Assembly: GCA_937975705.1 (NCBI GenBank)
Contig: CALJTX010000040.1
Span: forward strand, 62,001-126,000
Source: an uncultured Flavobacteriia bacterium
GTDB taxonomy: Bacteria; Bacteroidota; Bacteroidia; Flavobacteriales_D; Crocinitomicaceae
DNA: 64,000 nt
Direction: 5' to 3'
The translations under genes were made by a program, and so were the position numbers. This document shows positions 1 through 8,813 of this stretch, one piece after another. Position 1 is the first letter of the stretch. Every line of letters begins with the position of its first letter. The notes under the pieces were generated by a model. That model was not told the DNA's origin. It did not search any database and was given only the letters and a program-made list of their open reading frames with translations.

Positions 1-1250
1 TTTATAAACTTGTAGACACCTGTGCTGCTGAGTTTGAAGCACAAACACCATACTACTATTCTACCTTTGAATACGAGAACGAAAGTGTGGTAAGCGAGCG
101 GCCAAAAGTGGTCGTATTGGGCTCAGGCCCTAACCGCATTGGCCAGGGTATTGAATTCGACTACTCTTGCGTACACGGTGTGTTGGCAGCCAAAGAATGT
201 GGCTACGAAACCATCATGATCAACTGCAACCCAGAGACCGTTTCCACAGACTTCGATACCGCCGACAAACTCTATTTTGAGCCCGTATTCTGGGAACACA
301 TCTACGACATCATTCAGCACGAGAAGCCAATTGGCGTAATCGTTCAGTTAGGTGGCCAAACCGCGCTCAAATTGGCAGAAAAACTCGAGCGCTATGGCAT
401 TCCAATTCTCGGTACCTCTTATGAAGCACTTGACTTAGCCGAAGACCGCGGTCGTTTCTCCAAACTCCTCGAAAAAAACAACGTGCCTTTTCCGCAGTAC
501 GGAGTAGTGGAGAGCGCTGAGCAAGCTATAGAACTTTCTGAAACCCTTGGTTTTCCACTTTTAGTACGCCCTTCTTATGTCTTGGGTGGGCAAAAAATGA
601 AAATCGTCATCAACAAAGAAGAGCTCGAACACCATGTCGTAGACATCCTCAACGAAATGGGCAACAACCAAATCTTGCTAGACCACTTCTTGGGTGGCGC
701 CATTGAAGCTGAGGCTGACGCCATCTGCGACGGCGAAAATGTCTACATAATTGGCATCATGCAACACATCGAACCAGCAGGTATCCACTCCGGCGATTCT
801 TACGCTGTTTTGCCGCCTTACAACCTTGGCGACTTCGTCATGACGCAAATAGAAGACATCACCAAGAAAATTGCCGTAGAACTCAAAACGGTGGGCTTGC
901 TCAATATCCAATTTGCCATCAAAGACGACAAAGTATACGTAATTGAAGCCAATCCACGCGCTTCACGTACTGTGCCATTTATTGCGAAGGCTTACGACGA
1001 ACCATATGTCAACTACGCCACTAAAGTCATGCTTGGTCACAACAAAGTCACCGACTTTAATTTTCAGCCACGCAAAGAAGGATACGCCATTAAAATCCCG
1101 GTTTTCTCCTATGAGAAATTCCCAGATGTCAAAAAAGAGTTGGGTCCAGAGATGAAATCTACAGGTGAAGCCATCCGTTTCATCAAAGATTTAAAGGATC
1201 CTTTCTTTACCAAAATTTACGCCGAAAGAAATATGCACCTTTCGCGCTAA
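1..1250 (+). CDS. carB: Carbamoyl-phosphate synthase large subunit, C-terminal part (5' end outside window)
   Basis: This is the C-terminal synthetase half of the enzyme that makes carbamoyl phosphate from bicarbonate, ammonia and ATP for pyrimidine and arginine synthesis. The reading frame is open from base 3 and its start lies upstream of the window. Visible parts are the pre-ATP-grasp segment (VVLGSGPNRIGQGIEFDY), the second ATP-grasp fold and the conserved NPRASRTVPF stretch. The protein stops right after GPEMKSTGEAIRFI plus about 20 residues. The methylglyoxal-synthase-like regulatory domain, which in E. coli adds roughly 130 residues and binds UMP and ornithine, is absent. Only 52 bases separate the stop codon from the next gene, so no remnant of that domain is hidden there. 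Flavobacterial CarB proteins of this short form are known to me, so I take it as a lineage trait and not a frameshift. Confidence 0.97.
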   Translation, partial: YKLVDTCAAEFEAQTPYYYSTFEYENESVVSERPKVVVLGSGPNRIGQGIEFDYSCVHGVLAAKECGYETIMINCNPETVSTDFDTADKLYFEPVFWEHIYDIIQHEKPIGVIVQLGGQTALKLAEKLERYGIPILGTSYEALDLAEDRGRFSKLLEKNNVPFPQYGVVESAEQAIELSETLGFPLLVRPSYVLGGQKMKIVINKEELEHHVVDILNEMGNNQILLDHFLGGAIEAEADAICDGENVYIIGIMQHIEPAGIHSGDSYAVLPPYNLGDFVMTQIEDITKKIAVELKTVGLLNIQFAIKDDKVYVIEANPRASRTVPFIAKAYDEPYVNYATKVMLGHNKVTDFNFQPRKEGYAIKIPVFSYEKFPDVKKELGPEMKSTGEAIRFIKDLKDPFFTKIYAERNMHLSR

Positions 1251-1265
1251 GTTTCGCGCCTGTGC

Positions 1266-1298
1266 TTTGTGATTAGGCCACGGCTTTTCGTATATTTG
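1266..1298 (+). promoter_or_regulatory. Bacteroidota-type promoter for the polyprenyl synthase operon
   Basis: TTTG at 1266-1269 and TATATTTG at 1291-1298 are 21 bases apart, which fits the Bacteroidota sigma-A pattern (TTTG, about 19-21 bases, TAnnTTTG). The -7 element ends only 4 bases before the ATG at 1303, so transcription should begin at or next to the start codon. Confidence 0.7.
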
Positions 1299-1302
1299 TT
1301 AG

Positions 1303-2274
1303 ATGCAGCGCCTAGACGACATCACCGCACCAATTCAGCAAGAATTAGTGGATTTTGAAATCCATTTTCAAAACGCCATGCATGCCGATGTCGCTTTGCT
1401 CGATAAAGTAACGAGCTATATTGTCAAGCGCAAAGGCAAGCAATTGCGTCCCATGTTTGTTTTTCTGAGCGCCAAAATGCTCGGCGACATCAACCCTATT
1501 ACTTTTGACGCCACCACATTAGTAGAGCTACTGCATACAGCTACGCTTGTTCACGACGACGTCGTAGACGACGCTGCCGAACGCCGCGGTTTTTTCTCTG
1601 TCAATGCGCTTTGGAAAAACAAAATCGCCGTATTGGTCGGCGACTACATGCTCTCGCGTATATTGTTGCTCTCCATAGAAAAGCGCAACATGGACCTCCT
1701 CGAAATTGTTGCCCGAGCTGTTCAAGAAATGTCCGAAGGTGAGTTGCTGCAAATCGAAAAAGCCCGCCACTTAGATATCACCGAAGCGGTTTATTACGAA
1801 GTCATTCGCAAAAAAACAGCATCGCTCATTGCCACTTGTTGTGAAGCAGGAGCGCTGAGCGTAGGCGCGCAGTCTGAACGCGCTAAGCTCCGTCAGTTCG
1901 GCGAACTCATCGGTTTGGCATTTCAGATCAAAGACGACATCTTCGATTACGGTACAGGCGAACACATCGGTAAGCCAACAGGTATTGATATCCGCGAGCA
2001 AAAACTCACGCTACCCCTTATCTACGCGCTACAAAATGCGCCCCAAGCCATCCAAAAAGAATTGCGCTACATCATCAAAAATGAATACGACGTCAGTTCC
2101 CGCGTTCAGCGAGCCATTCAATTGGTCTGGGAGTCTGGTGGGGTGCAATATGCCCAAAAGCGCATGGAGGCTTTGGCTGGCGAAGCTTTAGAAATTTTAG
2201 CAAGCTACCCCGACAGCCCGGCAAAAGCTTCGTTAATAGGATTGGTAGCCTACACCATGAACCGCGAAAAATAG
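1303..2274 (+). CDS. Polyprenyl (long-chain isoprenyl) diphosphate synthase
   Basis: A trans-prenyltransferase that extends allylic diphosphates with isopentenyl diphosphate, probably giving the menaquinone side chain. The 323-residue protein has the first aspartate-rich motif (HDDVVDD, residues 84-90) and the second (KDDIFD, 210-215). The KGKQLRP segment near residue 44-50 contributes diphosphate-binding basic residues. A small residue (A80) sits five positions before the first aspartate, which in this family permits long products (C30 or more). The ATG is placed 4 bases after a TATATTTG promoter element. It heads a tight run with the MORN lipoprotein, dnaG and mscS. The IspB/HepT-type name is inferred; product length cannot be read from the sequence. 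Confidence 0.93.
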   Translation: MQRLDDITAPIQQELVDFEIHFQNAMHADVALLDKVTSYIVKRKGKQLRPMFVFLSAKMLGDINPITFDATTLVELLHTATLVHDDVVDDAAERRGFFSVNALWKNKIAVLVGDYMLSRILLLSIEKRNMDLLEIVARAVQEMSEGELLQIEKARHLDITEAVYYEVIRKKTASLIATCCEAGALSVGAQSERAKLRQFGELIGLAFQIKDDIFDYGTGEHIGKPTGIDIREQKLTLPLIYALQNAPQAIQKELRYIIKNEYDVSSRVQRAIQLVWESGGVQYAQKRMEALAGEALEILASYPDSPAKASLIGLVAYTMNREK

Positions 2275-2278
2275 CAGC

Positions 2279-2683
2279 ATGAATTCACTAAAAGTATTGT
2301 TTATCCTTACGCTTATTTTTACTTCTTTTTCTTGTACCAACAAGCAAAATGACAAAAAAAATAAGCCCGAAGTCAAAGAAGAACTCGTCGAAATCAAAGA
2401 CGGGCACTACAAAGAATGGTACCCCGGCAAAAAACAACTCAAATACGACGGCGACCTCACTCAAAAAGGTAGCCGTGAGGGCAAGTGGAATTACTACAGT
2501 GAAAAAGGCAATCTACTCTCCTTCACCTTTTATGTTGCCGGCAAAAAGAATGGGCATTCGGTCGTTAAATACCCAAATGGTAAAATCCATTATTACGGCC
2601 AATACCAAGACGATAAAATGGTTGGCGAATGGGTTACCTATGACCAAAAAGGCAACAAAACCGTCAATACTTTCAATCCGTAA
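2279..2683 (+). CDS. Small lipoprotein with MORN-like repeats
   Basis: A 134-residue exported protein with a lipoprotein signal peptide (lipobox ending FTSFSC, modified cysteine at residue 19). After a lysine-rich linker come MORN-like units (GHYKEWYPGKKQLKYDG, REGKWNYYSEKGNL, GKKNGHSVVKYPNGKIHYYG, KMVGEWVTYDQKGN), as in the toxin-antitoxin YwqK-like or MORN variant families of Bacteroidota. It starts 4 bases after the prenyl synthase stop and ends 8 bases before dnaG, so it is probably co-transcribed with them. I do not know its role; an outer-membrane or periplasmic surface function is inferred from the anchor only. Confidence 0.8.
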   Translation: MNSLKVLFILTLIFTSFSCTNKQNDKKNKPEVKEELVEIKDGHYKEWYPGKKQLKYDGDLTQKGSREGKWNYYSEKGNLLSFTFYVAGKKNGHSVVKYPNGKIHYYGQYQDDKMVGEWVTYDQKGNKTVNTFNP

Positions 2684-2691
2684 ATTGCTAA

Positions 2692-4650
2692 ATGAGTAAG
2701 ATTCCACCGCATATTGTTGATCAAATTCTCCAGACCGCTCGCATAGAAGAGGTGATCGGAGAGTTTGTGCAACTCAAGCGTGCAGGGTCAAACCTCAAAG
2801 GACTCAGTCCGTTTACGGATGAGAAAACACCTTCATTTGTCGTTTCGCCGGTCAAGCAAATTTTCAAATGCTTTTCTACCGGAAAAGGCGGTAATGCAGC
2901 CAGCTTCTTAATGGAAAAGGAGCATTTTAGTTACCCAGAAGCCTTGCGCTGGTTGGCCAAGCGCTACAACATAGAGGTTCCTGAAGAACGCGAAGCAACG
3001 GCAGAAGAACTCGCCGCCCTCAACGAGCGCGAGAGTTTTTTGATCATCAATGAATTTGCCAAGAACACCTTTTCAGAAATGCTCCTCAACTCCCAAGAGG
3101 GAAAGGCTATTGGTCTTTCTTACTTTGAAGAACGAGGTTTTACACGGGCAACCATCGAAAAATTTCAGTTGGGTTATTGTCTCAATACCGGCGCTGCCTT
3201 CACTGATTTAGCACTCGAGAAAGGTTATAACAAAACATACTTAGAGGCGATAGGCCTCACCAAATCTAAAGACGAGCGCACTTTTGATTTTTTCAAAGGT
3301 CGCGTGATGTTTCCAATCCATAGTGTTTCCGGACGCGTACTCGGTTTTGGTGGCCGCACCTTACTTGCCGACAAAAAAGTAGCCAAGTATTTCAATTCAC
3401 CCGAAAGCATCATTTATAATAAAAGCGAAATCCTTTACGGCCTCTATTTTGCCAAGGGCGACATCGTTAAATACAATGAATGCTTGCTCTGCGAGGGTTA
3501 CACTGACGTCATCAGTATGCACCAAGCGGGTATTCAAAACGTAGTCTCTTCTTCTGGTACCTCACTCACCAAAGAACAAGTCAAGTTGGTGAGCCGCTAC
3601 ACCAAAAACCTCACCATTCTCTACGACGGCGACGCCGCGGGTATCAAAGCGAGTTTTCGTGGAATCGACCTCATTTTAGAAGAAGGTCTCAATGTAAAAG
3701 TGGTGCTCTTCCCAGACGGCGAAGATCCCGACTCCTTTTCGAAATCGCGTTCTTCTGCTGAATTGAGTGCTTATATTGCTGGCCACAAGCAAGATTTTAT
3801 TTCCTTCAAGGCAGGTATTTTACTTGCAGATGGGGGCAATGACCCTATTTTGCGCGCTGGTCTCATTAAAGATATCGTTCATTCGGTCTCCTTGATACCG
3901 GACCAAATCACGCGCTCTGTTTATGTGCAGCAGCTCGCACAGCAATTCGATATCGCCGAGTCTATCGTGCAGTCTGAATTACTCAACTTGCGCAAGTCGG
4001 CACTGGCCAAAACCTACCAAGACCCTTCGTTAGAAGCTATCCAGCTGCCTACAACCCCTGTGCCGCAATCCATGCAGGCCAGTGCAGTTCATGAAGAAGA
4101 CCTCTCTATTTTTGAAGGAGAACTCATTCGGATACTCATCAAATACGGTACGCGGGCCCTTATTTGGCAAGAGCCTGGCCAACCTGAAACCCAAACCAGC
4201 GTCATTGAGCTCGTTGTGCACGAACTTCAAAAAGACGAGTTGCATTTTGAAAATGCGCTTTATCAAGAAATCTATCGCATTTTTGAAAATGGCGTCCTCG
4301 TGGAAAACACACTATACGAGGCCACCTACTTTTTGCGCCACGAGCAACAAGAAATTGTTCAGTTTGTTGCCGACATCGAATCTCAAGAGCAAGAATTGAG
4401 TCACAACTGGGTGGCGCGCTACAAAATACAAACAAAGTCCGAAGCCGACGACCTCTATCAAACCGTTGAGCAAGTCATTTACCGCTTCAAGTTGGCTTTT
4501 GTTGAGCATAAGATTAAAAATATCCGCAAAGAGTTAAGTGAGCAAAATCTCCAAGACGATGACTTACTGCTCGCTCTTGGCGAATTAGTCAGTTTAGAAA
4601 AAGTCAAGATGCTCCTCTCCGAGCAAATCGGCATAACTGTTATCCGTTGA
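2692..4650 (+). CDS. dnaG: DNA primase with degenerate zinc-binding domain
   Basis: Makes RNA primers for DNA replication and is recruited by the replicative helicase. Order of domains in the 652-residue protein: N-terminal CHC2-like domain (about 1-100), primase core with TOPRIM (EGYTDVIS and the ILYDGDAAG motif, about 260-340), and a helicase-binding C-terminal region. In canonical DnaG the zinc is held by C-x2-H and C-x2-C. Here the matching positions read S39-PF-T42 and C60-FS-T63, so only one of four ligands remains, while the surrounding EKTPSF and GKGGN segments are intact. I recall similar loss in other flavobacterial DnaG proteins, so it should still be a working primase. It lies 8 bases after the MORN gene and 1 base before mscS. 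Confidence 0.95.
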   Translation: MSKIPPHIVDQILQTARIEEVIGEFVQLKRAGSNLKGLSPFTDEKTPSFVVSPVKQIFKCFSTGKGGNAASFLMEKEHFSYPEALRWLAKRYNIEVPEEREATAEELAALNERESFLIINEFAKNTFSEMLLNSQEGKAIGLSYFEERGFTRATIEKFQLGYCLNTGAAFTDLALEKGYNKTYLEAIGLTKSKDERTFDFFKGRVMFPIHSVSGRVLGFGGRTLLADKKVAKYFNSPESIIYNKSEILYGLYFAKGDIVKYNECLLCEGYTDVISMHQAGIQNVVSSSGTSLTKEQVKLVSRYTKNLTILYDGDAAGIKASFRGIDLILEEGLNVKVVLFPDGEDPDSFSKSRSSAELSAYIAGHKQDFISFKAGILLADGGNDPILRAGLIKDIVHSVSLIPDQITRSVYVQQLAQQFDIAESIVQSELLNLRKSALAKTYQDPSLEAIQLPTTPVPQSMQASAVHEEDLSIFEGELIRILIKYGTRALIWQEPGQPETQTSVIELVVHELQKDELHFENALYQEIYRIFENGVLVENTLYEATYFLRHEQQEIVQFVADIESQEQELSHNWVARYKIQTKSEADDLYQTVEQVIYRFKLAFVEHKIKNIRKELSEQNLQDDDLLLALGELVSLEKVKMLLSEQIGITVIR

Positions 4651-4651
4651 T

Positions 4652-5776
4652 ATGTTTGCAGAAACACTCTTTTACATAGGACCTTACAAGATTTGTTTTT
4701 GGAATCTGATTTTCTTGCTGCTCATCTTTTTCGCCGCTGCAGTTTTGCGCCGTTTGGTCCACAAAGCATTAAAGGGTTATGTCAAGAGTGCCAATATTCA
4801 ACTAGAAGCCAAGCAAATGGCCCGCTTGCGTTTGGTGAGTCAGAGCGTTTATTTATTGGCGATTTATATTGCTGTGCTCAGTATGCGCTACAATAATGGG
4901 CATGTCACGTTCAATGATTTTTTGCAGTTCAAATTGCTTTCTTTTGATAGTTTTAAAATTGATTTTGCCGACATCCTGATTGTTACATCCGTATTCTTTG
5001 GTGCAAAAATCGCTGTCAACCTGACGCGTCTTTATTTTGCGCGTCGTTTCAAAGGCAGTCAGCACTTCGATACTGGTACAGAATTCGTCTACAATCAATT
5101 GGCGAAGTACTTTATTTATGTAGCCTCTATTTTATTTTGCTTCAAGTTACTCGGCATTGACCTCATGATTTTACTCACCAGTTCGGTGGGTTTGCTTGTA
5201 GGTTTGGGGCTTGGGCTACAAGACGTGTTCAAGGACATGATCGCCGGCATTGTGTTGCTTTTTGAAGGGAACCTCAGAGTCGGGGATATCGTTGAAATTT
5301 CAGGTAAATCCAAAACCAATGGCGTGAGCAATGAAGCAATGGTCGCCAAAATCGTCAAAATCAATGTACGCACCACCCAAATTCAAACCCGCGAGGGCAA
5401 CGTACTGATCATTCCAAATACGCACCTTACCCAAGACCGCATAGAAAACTGGAGCCATGGCTCTGAACTCACGCGCTTTACCATTAAGTTGACCGTTGCC
5501 TACGGCGCAGATATCCCACTTATCGAGCGCTTGCTCAAACAAGCTGCGTTGGCACATCCTAAAGTGAAAAAAAGCAATCCTGTGATTGTTCGGCTATCCG
5601 ATTTTGGCGACGCAGGCCTAGAGCTCGAACTCATCTTTTGGGCAGACCAAAGTTGGGATATCAACAACTATAAATCAGAAATCAGGTTGGAAATCGATCG
5701 TTTATTCCGAACCTACTCTATAGAAATACCTTATCCGCAGCGCGTACTGCATCAGGCCCCTTCGCGCAATTCGTAA
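4652..5776 (+). CDS. MscS-family mechanosensitive channel (374 aa)
   Basis: An inner-membrane channel that opens under membrane tension and protects against hypo-osmotic shock. There are about four hydrophobic segments (near residues 13-33, 66-82, 103-123 and 145-180). The last, with the glycine-rich stretch [22 protein letters not shown], matches the pore-lining TM3. The cytoplasmic MscS beta-domain ([27 protein letters not shown]) follows. It starts 1 base after the dnaG stop and its last 25 bases overlap the 3' end of pdxJ on the other strand. A shorter MscS-family gene lies about 6.5 kb downstream. Confidence 0.92.
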   Translation: MFAETLFYIGPYKICFWNLIFLLLIFFAAAVLRRLVHKALKGYVKSANIQLEAKQMARLRLVSQSVYLLAIYIAVLSMRYNNGHVTFNDFLQFKLLSFDSFKIDFADILIVTSVFFGAKIAVNLTRLYFARRFKGSQHFDTGTEFVYNQLAKYFIYVASILFCFKLLGIDLMILLTSSVGLLVGLGLGLQDVFKDMIAGIVLLFEGNLRVGDIVEISGKSKTNGVSNEAMVAKIVKINVRTTQIQTREGNVLIIPNTHLTQDRIENWSHGSELTRFTIKLTVAYGADIPLIERLLKQAALAHPKVKKSNPVIVRLSDFGDAGLELELIFWADQSWDINNYKSEIRLEIDRLFRTYSIEIPYPQRVLHQAPSRNS

Positions 5777-6474
5777 AGATAGCGCTGAATGGTATTTTCG
5801 ATACCTAAATAGAGCGCATCTGAAATCAGTGCATGCCCAATAGAGACTTCGTCGAGCGCCACCAAATTTGCTTTCAAGAATGCCAAATTTTCCAAACTGA
5901 GGTCGTGTCCGGCATTGATACCTAAACCCAAAGCATGTGCGTGTAGTGCAGCCAAGCGATAAGGCTCAATAGCTGCGTGTCGGTCGTTAGGGTAGTGCTC
6001 AGCGTAGGGCCCCGTATAGAATTCGATTCGGTCTGCGCCAAGTGCTTTGGCTTGCTCGATTTGCTTTATATCGGTTTCCATGAATAATGAAACGCGCACA
6101 CCTAAGTTTTGAATTTGGGCAATAATTGGCGCCAAGAATTTGGCTTGTTCGATGCAATTCCAACCCGCATTGGAGGTGAGCACGCCCGGTGGGTCCGGAA
6201 CTAAGGTGGCTTGTGCGGGGCGCAGGTCGGCTATGAGCTGTAAATAGCGTGCGTCAGGATAGCCTTCAATGTTGAATTCTGTTTGCACCTGATTGTGTAG
6301 GTCATAACAATCTTGGGTAGTGATATGGCGTTCGTCTGGCCGGGGGTGTACCGTAATGCCTTGTGCACCGAATCTTTCGGCATCGAGCGCAAACTGCAAA
6401 ACATTTGGGGTTTGGCCACCCCTCGCGTTGCGCAGTGTTGCGATTTTATTGATATTCACGCTAAGTCTGGTCAT
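5752..6474 (-). CDS. pdxJ: Pyridoxine 5'-phosphate synthase
   Basis: Condenses 3-amino-2-oxopropyl phosphate with deoxyxylulose 5-phosphate to give pyridoxine 5'-phosphate, the last ring-forming step of the DXP-dependent vitamin B6 pathway. The 240-residue TIM-barrel protein begins [20 protein letters not shown], the conserved PdxJ N-terminus. It carries [22 protein letters not shown] and the C-terminal [12 protein letters not shown] phosphate-binding stretch. A longer reading from 6495 is rejected because its ATG falls inside the promoter element TACTTTTG. The 3' end overlaps mscS by 25 bases. Confidence 0.95.
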   Translation of the reverse strand: MTRLSVNINKIATLRNARGGQTPNVLQFALDAERFGAQGITVHPRPDERHITTQDCYDLHNQVQTEFNIEGYPDARYLQLIADLRPAQATLVPDPPGVLTSNAGWNCIEQAKFLAPIIAQIQNLGVRVSLFMETDIKQIEQAKALGADRIEFYTGPYAEHYPNDRHAAIEPYRLAALHAHALGLGINAGHDLSLENLAFLKANLVALDEVSIGHALISDALYLGIENTIQRYLYELREGA

Positions 6475-6492
6475 GGCACAATAATTGAGTTG

Positions 6493-6500
6493 CAAAAGTA
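6493..6500 (-). promoter_or_regulatory. -7 promoter element for pdxJ
   Basis: TACTTTTG on the minus strand fits the TAnnTTTG consensus and lies 18 bases before the chosen pdxJ ATG. It sits in the short divergent space shared with the CBS-domain gene. Confidence 0.55.
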
Positions 6501-6536
6501 CAAAACATTCAAGTATTTTAGTATTTTGCGCCCACT

Positions 6537-7199
6537 ATGAGAGCCTCCACAATTCTTTCTGATCAGATACCACCCTTATTACATACAGATAGCGGTGAAA
6601 AAGCGCTTTTTTGGATGGATGAATTCCAGGTGAATCACCTCCCTGTAATGAAGAACGGCAATTTTGTTGGGCTCGTTTCCGAAACGGAATTGCTCGACCA
6701 AACCAACCTCGAAGAGAGCCTTGATCATTTATTTCAGCACCTCCCGCGTCCGTTTGCTTATGCAGATGCGCATCTTTTCGATTTGTTGCAGCATTTTGCA
6801 CTTTTCAAATTGACGGTCTTGCCGGTATTGGACCGCCAAGAAAATTATTTAGGTGTCATCAGTGCGCAAGAATTGCTTCAACTGCTTGCCGATACCAGTG
6901 GGCTCAACGAATCTGGCTCTGTTTTAGTGCTCGAAATGAATGCCAACGACTACACACTCGCCCAAATAGCCCAAATTGTGGAGAGTAATCAAGCAAAAAT
7001 CCTGAATTTATTCGTGAGTTACCTCCCGGATAGCACCAAAATTCAGGTCAATTTGCGCATCAATCAACAAAACTTAAGTGCAATTATCCGTACCTTTGAG
7101 CGCTATGATTATCAAGTATTGGCAAGCTATCAAGACAGTCAACAACCAAACGAGCTTCAAGATCGCTACCAAGAACTCATGCATTATTTGAGCATGTAA
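6537..7199 (+). CDS. CBS-domain protein upstream of nadK
   Basis: A 220-residue cytoplasmic protein with two CBS repeats (about 5-55, HLPVMKNGNFVGLVSETELL, and 70-120, LPVLDRQENYLGVISAQELL), which usually bind adenosyl nucleotides. A C-terminal ACT-like region (about 130-205) follows, the AcuB-like arrangement. Its TAA stop overlaps the nadK ATG (TAATG), so the two are translationally coupled. Pairing of this gene with nadK and a divergent pdxJ is common in Bacteroidota as I know it. A role in sensing adenylate or NAD status for NadK is inferred only. Confidence 0.82.
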   Translation: MRASTILSDQIPPLLHTDSGEKALFWMDEFQVNHLPVMKNGNFVGLVSETELLDQTNLEESLDHLFQHLPRPFAYADAHLFDLLQHFALFKLTVLPVLDRQENYLGVISAQELLQLLADTSGLNESGSVLVLEMNANDYTLAQIAQIVESNQAKILNLFVSYLPDSTKIQVNLRINQQNLSAIIRTFERYDYQVLASYQDSQQPNELQDRYQELMHYLSM

Positions 7200-8086
7200 T
7201 GAAACAAATCGCTATATACGCTAAAAAAATATTCAAGCAAGACTTCAGCGTCTTTGAAAACCTACTAAAGGGCATTGAGCTTTTGGGGTGGGTGCCCGTC
7301 CTTGAAAAAGAACTTGCGCAGCAGGTTGAGACTAAATTCCACATTGCCACAACTTATCAAACATACGAAAACCACCTCGACCTACAATCGGGCTTTGACC
7401 TCATGATCAGTCTCGGTGGCGATGGCACCTTTTTGAAGGCGGTTTCCTATATCAGAGACTCTGGCGTTCCAATTCTTGGTATCAATACAGGCCGTCTGGG
7501 TTTTTTATCCAACCTGGCCAAAGATCAGATTGACCAAACGCTACAGCGCTTTAACGCGGGTCAGTACGAATTTCAAAAAAGATCCTTACTGAGGGTTCAT
7601 ACCGAAAACGACCTCTTTGCCGACGAAAACTTTGCGCTCAACGAGCTCACGCTTCAGAAAAAAGATACCTCTTCCATGATCAAAGTGCATGCGTATCTCG
7701 GCGATAAATTTCTCAACACATATTGGGCCGATGGCCTCATTGTGGCAACACCTACAGGTTCTACCGCCTACAGCCTCAGTTGTGGTGGCCCCATCATTAC
7801 CCCGGGCTGTCAAGTACATATCCTGACGCCAATTGCACCACACAACCTCAATGTGCGCCCAGTTGTGGTGCCAGACCACATGCCTATTTCACTGCAAGTG
7901 GAGGGCCGAGACCGCTCTTATTTATTATCTTTAGACGGGCATTCTCAGCACATCAAGCAAGGAGAAAAAGTAACCATTACCAAAGCAGAATTCATGATCA
8001 ACGTTGTCAAGTTCGAAGACAACAACTTTTTAGATACCATTCGAAACAAAATGTTTTGGGGCTCAGATACCCGAAACGAAATATAA
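7199..8086 (+). CDS. nadK: NAD kinase
   Basis: Phosphorylates NAD+ to NADP+ with ATP. The 295-residue protein has the diagnostic GGDGT (residues 73-77), the NE motif in ALNELTL (about 147) and the TPTGSTAYSLSCGGPI substrate-binding motif (about 183-198). Length matches the bacterial family. Its ATG overlaps the CBS gene stop, and it is followed after 6 bases by an FKBP gene. In many flavobacteria nadK is followed by uppS and bamA; here immunophilin genes follow instead. Confidence 0.97.
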   Translation: MKQIAIYAKKIFKQDFSVFENLLKGIELLGWVPVLEKELAQQVETKFHIATTYQTYENHLDLQSGFDLMISLGGDGTFLKAVSYIRDSGVPILGINTGRLGFLSNLAKDQIDQTLQRFNAGQYEFQKRSLLRVHTENDLFADENFALNELTLQKKDTSSMIKVHAYLGDKFLNTYWADGLIVATPTGSTAYSLSCGGPIITPGCQVHILTPIAPHNLNVRPVVVPDHMPISLQVEGRDRSYLLSLDGHSQHIKQGEKVTITKAEFMINVVKFEDNNFLDTIRNKMFWGSDTRNEI

Positions 8087-8092
8087 ACTATA

Positions 8093-8809
8093 ATGAAAAA
8101 AACAATTATCCCAATGATGGCCTTTGTGTTTGCTACGCACATCAATGCCCAAACGCCTCAAGTAAAGACAAGAATCGATTCAGTGAGCTATTTAGCGGGT
8201 CAAAACATCGCACAAAGCGTACTCAAAGACTTTCCTGAAGCCAATGTAGCCTTATTGTTGCAAGGCCTGAGCGATGCCATGATGCAGCGCCCAAGTATGC
8301 TTCAAGATCCAGCCAATCAGTGTGTCATGTCTTATTTTCAAGAAAAGATGCAAGCAGTGCAGCAAGCTGAAGAAGCCGTTAACCAAGAAGCACTTGCCGC
8401 AGAGAGAGAAGCGGGCCGCGTGAACCGCGAAAAAGGTGAAGCCTTTCTTCTTGAAAATGCCAAGAAAAAAGAAATCCAAGTTACGGCAAGTGGGCTCCAA
8501 TATGAAGTCCTAAAAAAGGGTAGAGGTCAAAAACCTACAGCAAGTTCTACCGTTAAAGTGCACTACACGGGCACCAACATAGATGGCCAAGTTTTCGATA
8601 GCTCAGTGGAGCGCAAAGAGCCTATTTCTTTTCCGCTCAATGCAGTCATTCCCGGCTGGACCGAAGGCGTACAACTCATGAGCGTCGGTGCTAAATTCCG
8701 TTTTTATATCCCCCAAGAACTGGCCTATGGCCCTGGGTCGCCAACAGAACTTATTCCGCCATATTCTGTACTTATCTTTGAAGTTGAATTACTAGATATC
8801 GAAAAATAA
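8093..8809 (+). CDS. FKBP-type peptidyl-prolyl isomerase, exported (FkpA/Mip-like)
   Basis: A periplasmic folding catalyst that isomerises peptidyl-proline bonds. The 238-residue protein has a cleavable signal peptide (MKKTIIPMMAFVFATHINAQ), an N-terminal helical dimerisation-type region (about 25-140, rich in Gln, Glu and Ala) and an FKBP domain (about 145-235: VKVHYTGTNIDGQVFDSS, VIPGWTEGVQLM, FYIPQELAYG). It is 6 bases after nadK and 4 bases before the dual immunophilin, so the folding genes share the nadK transcript. Confidence 0.92.
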   Translation: MKKTIIPMMAFVFATHINAQTPQVKTRIDSVSYLAGQNIAQSVLKDFPEANVALLLQGLSDAMMQRPSMLQDPANQCVMSYFQEKMQAVQQAEEAVNQEALAAEREAGRVNREKGEAFLLENAKKKEIQVTASGLQYEVLKKGRGQKPTASSTVKVHYTGTNIDGQVFDSSVERKEPISFPLNAVIPGWTEGVQLMSVGAKFRFYIPQELAYGPGSPTELIPPYSVLIFEVELLDIEK

Positions 8810-8813
8810 CACC

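Noticed and set aside
1..1303. Frameshift or deletion in carB
   Set aside because: The last domain block is intact, the stop is clean, and the short form matches other flavobacterial CarB proteins I know.
6474..6495. Longer start for pdxJ at 6495
   Set aside because: The ATG overlaps the promoter element TACTTTTG and the added residues are absent from the conserved PdxJ N-terminus.
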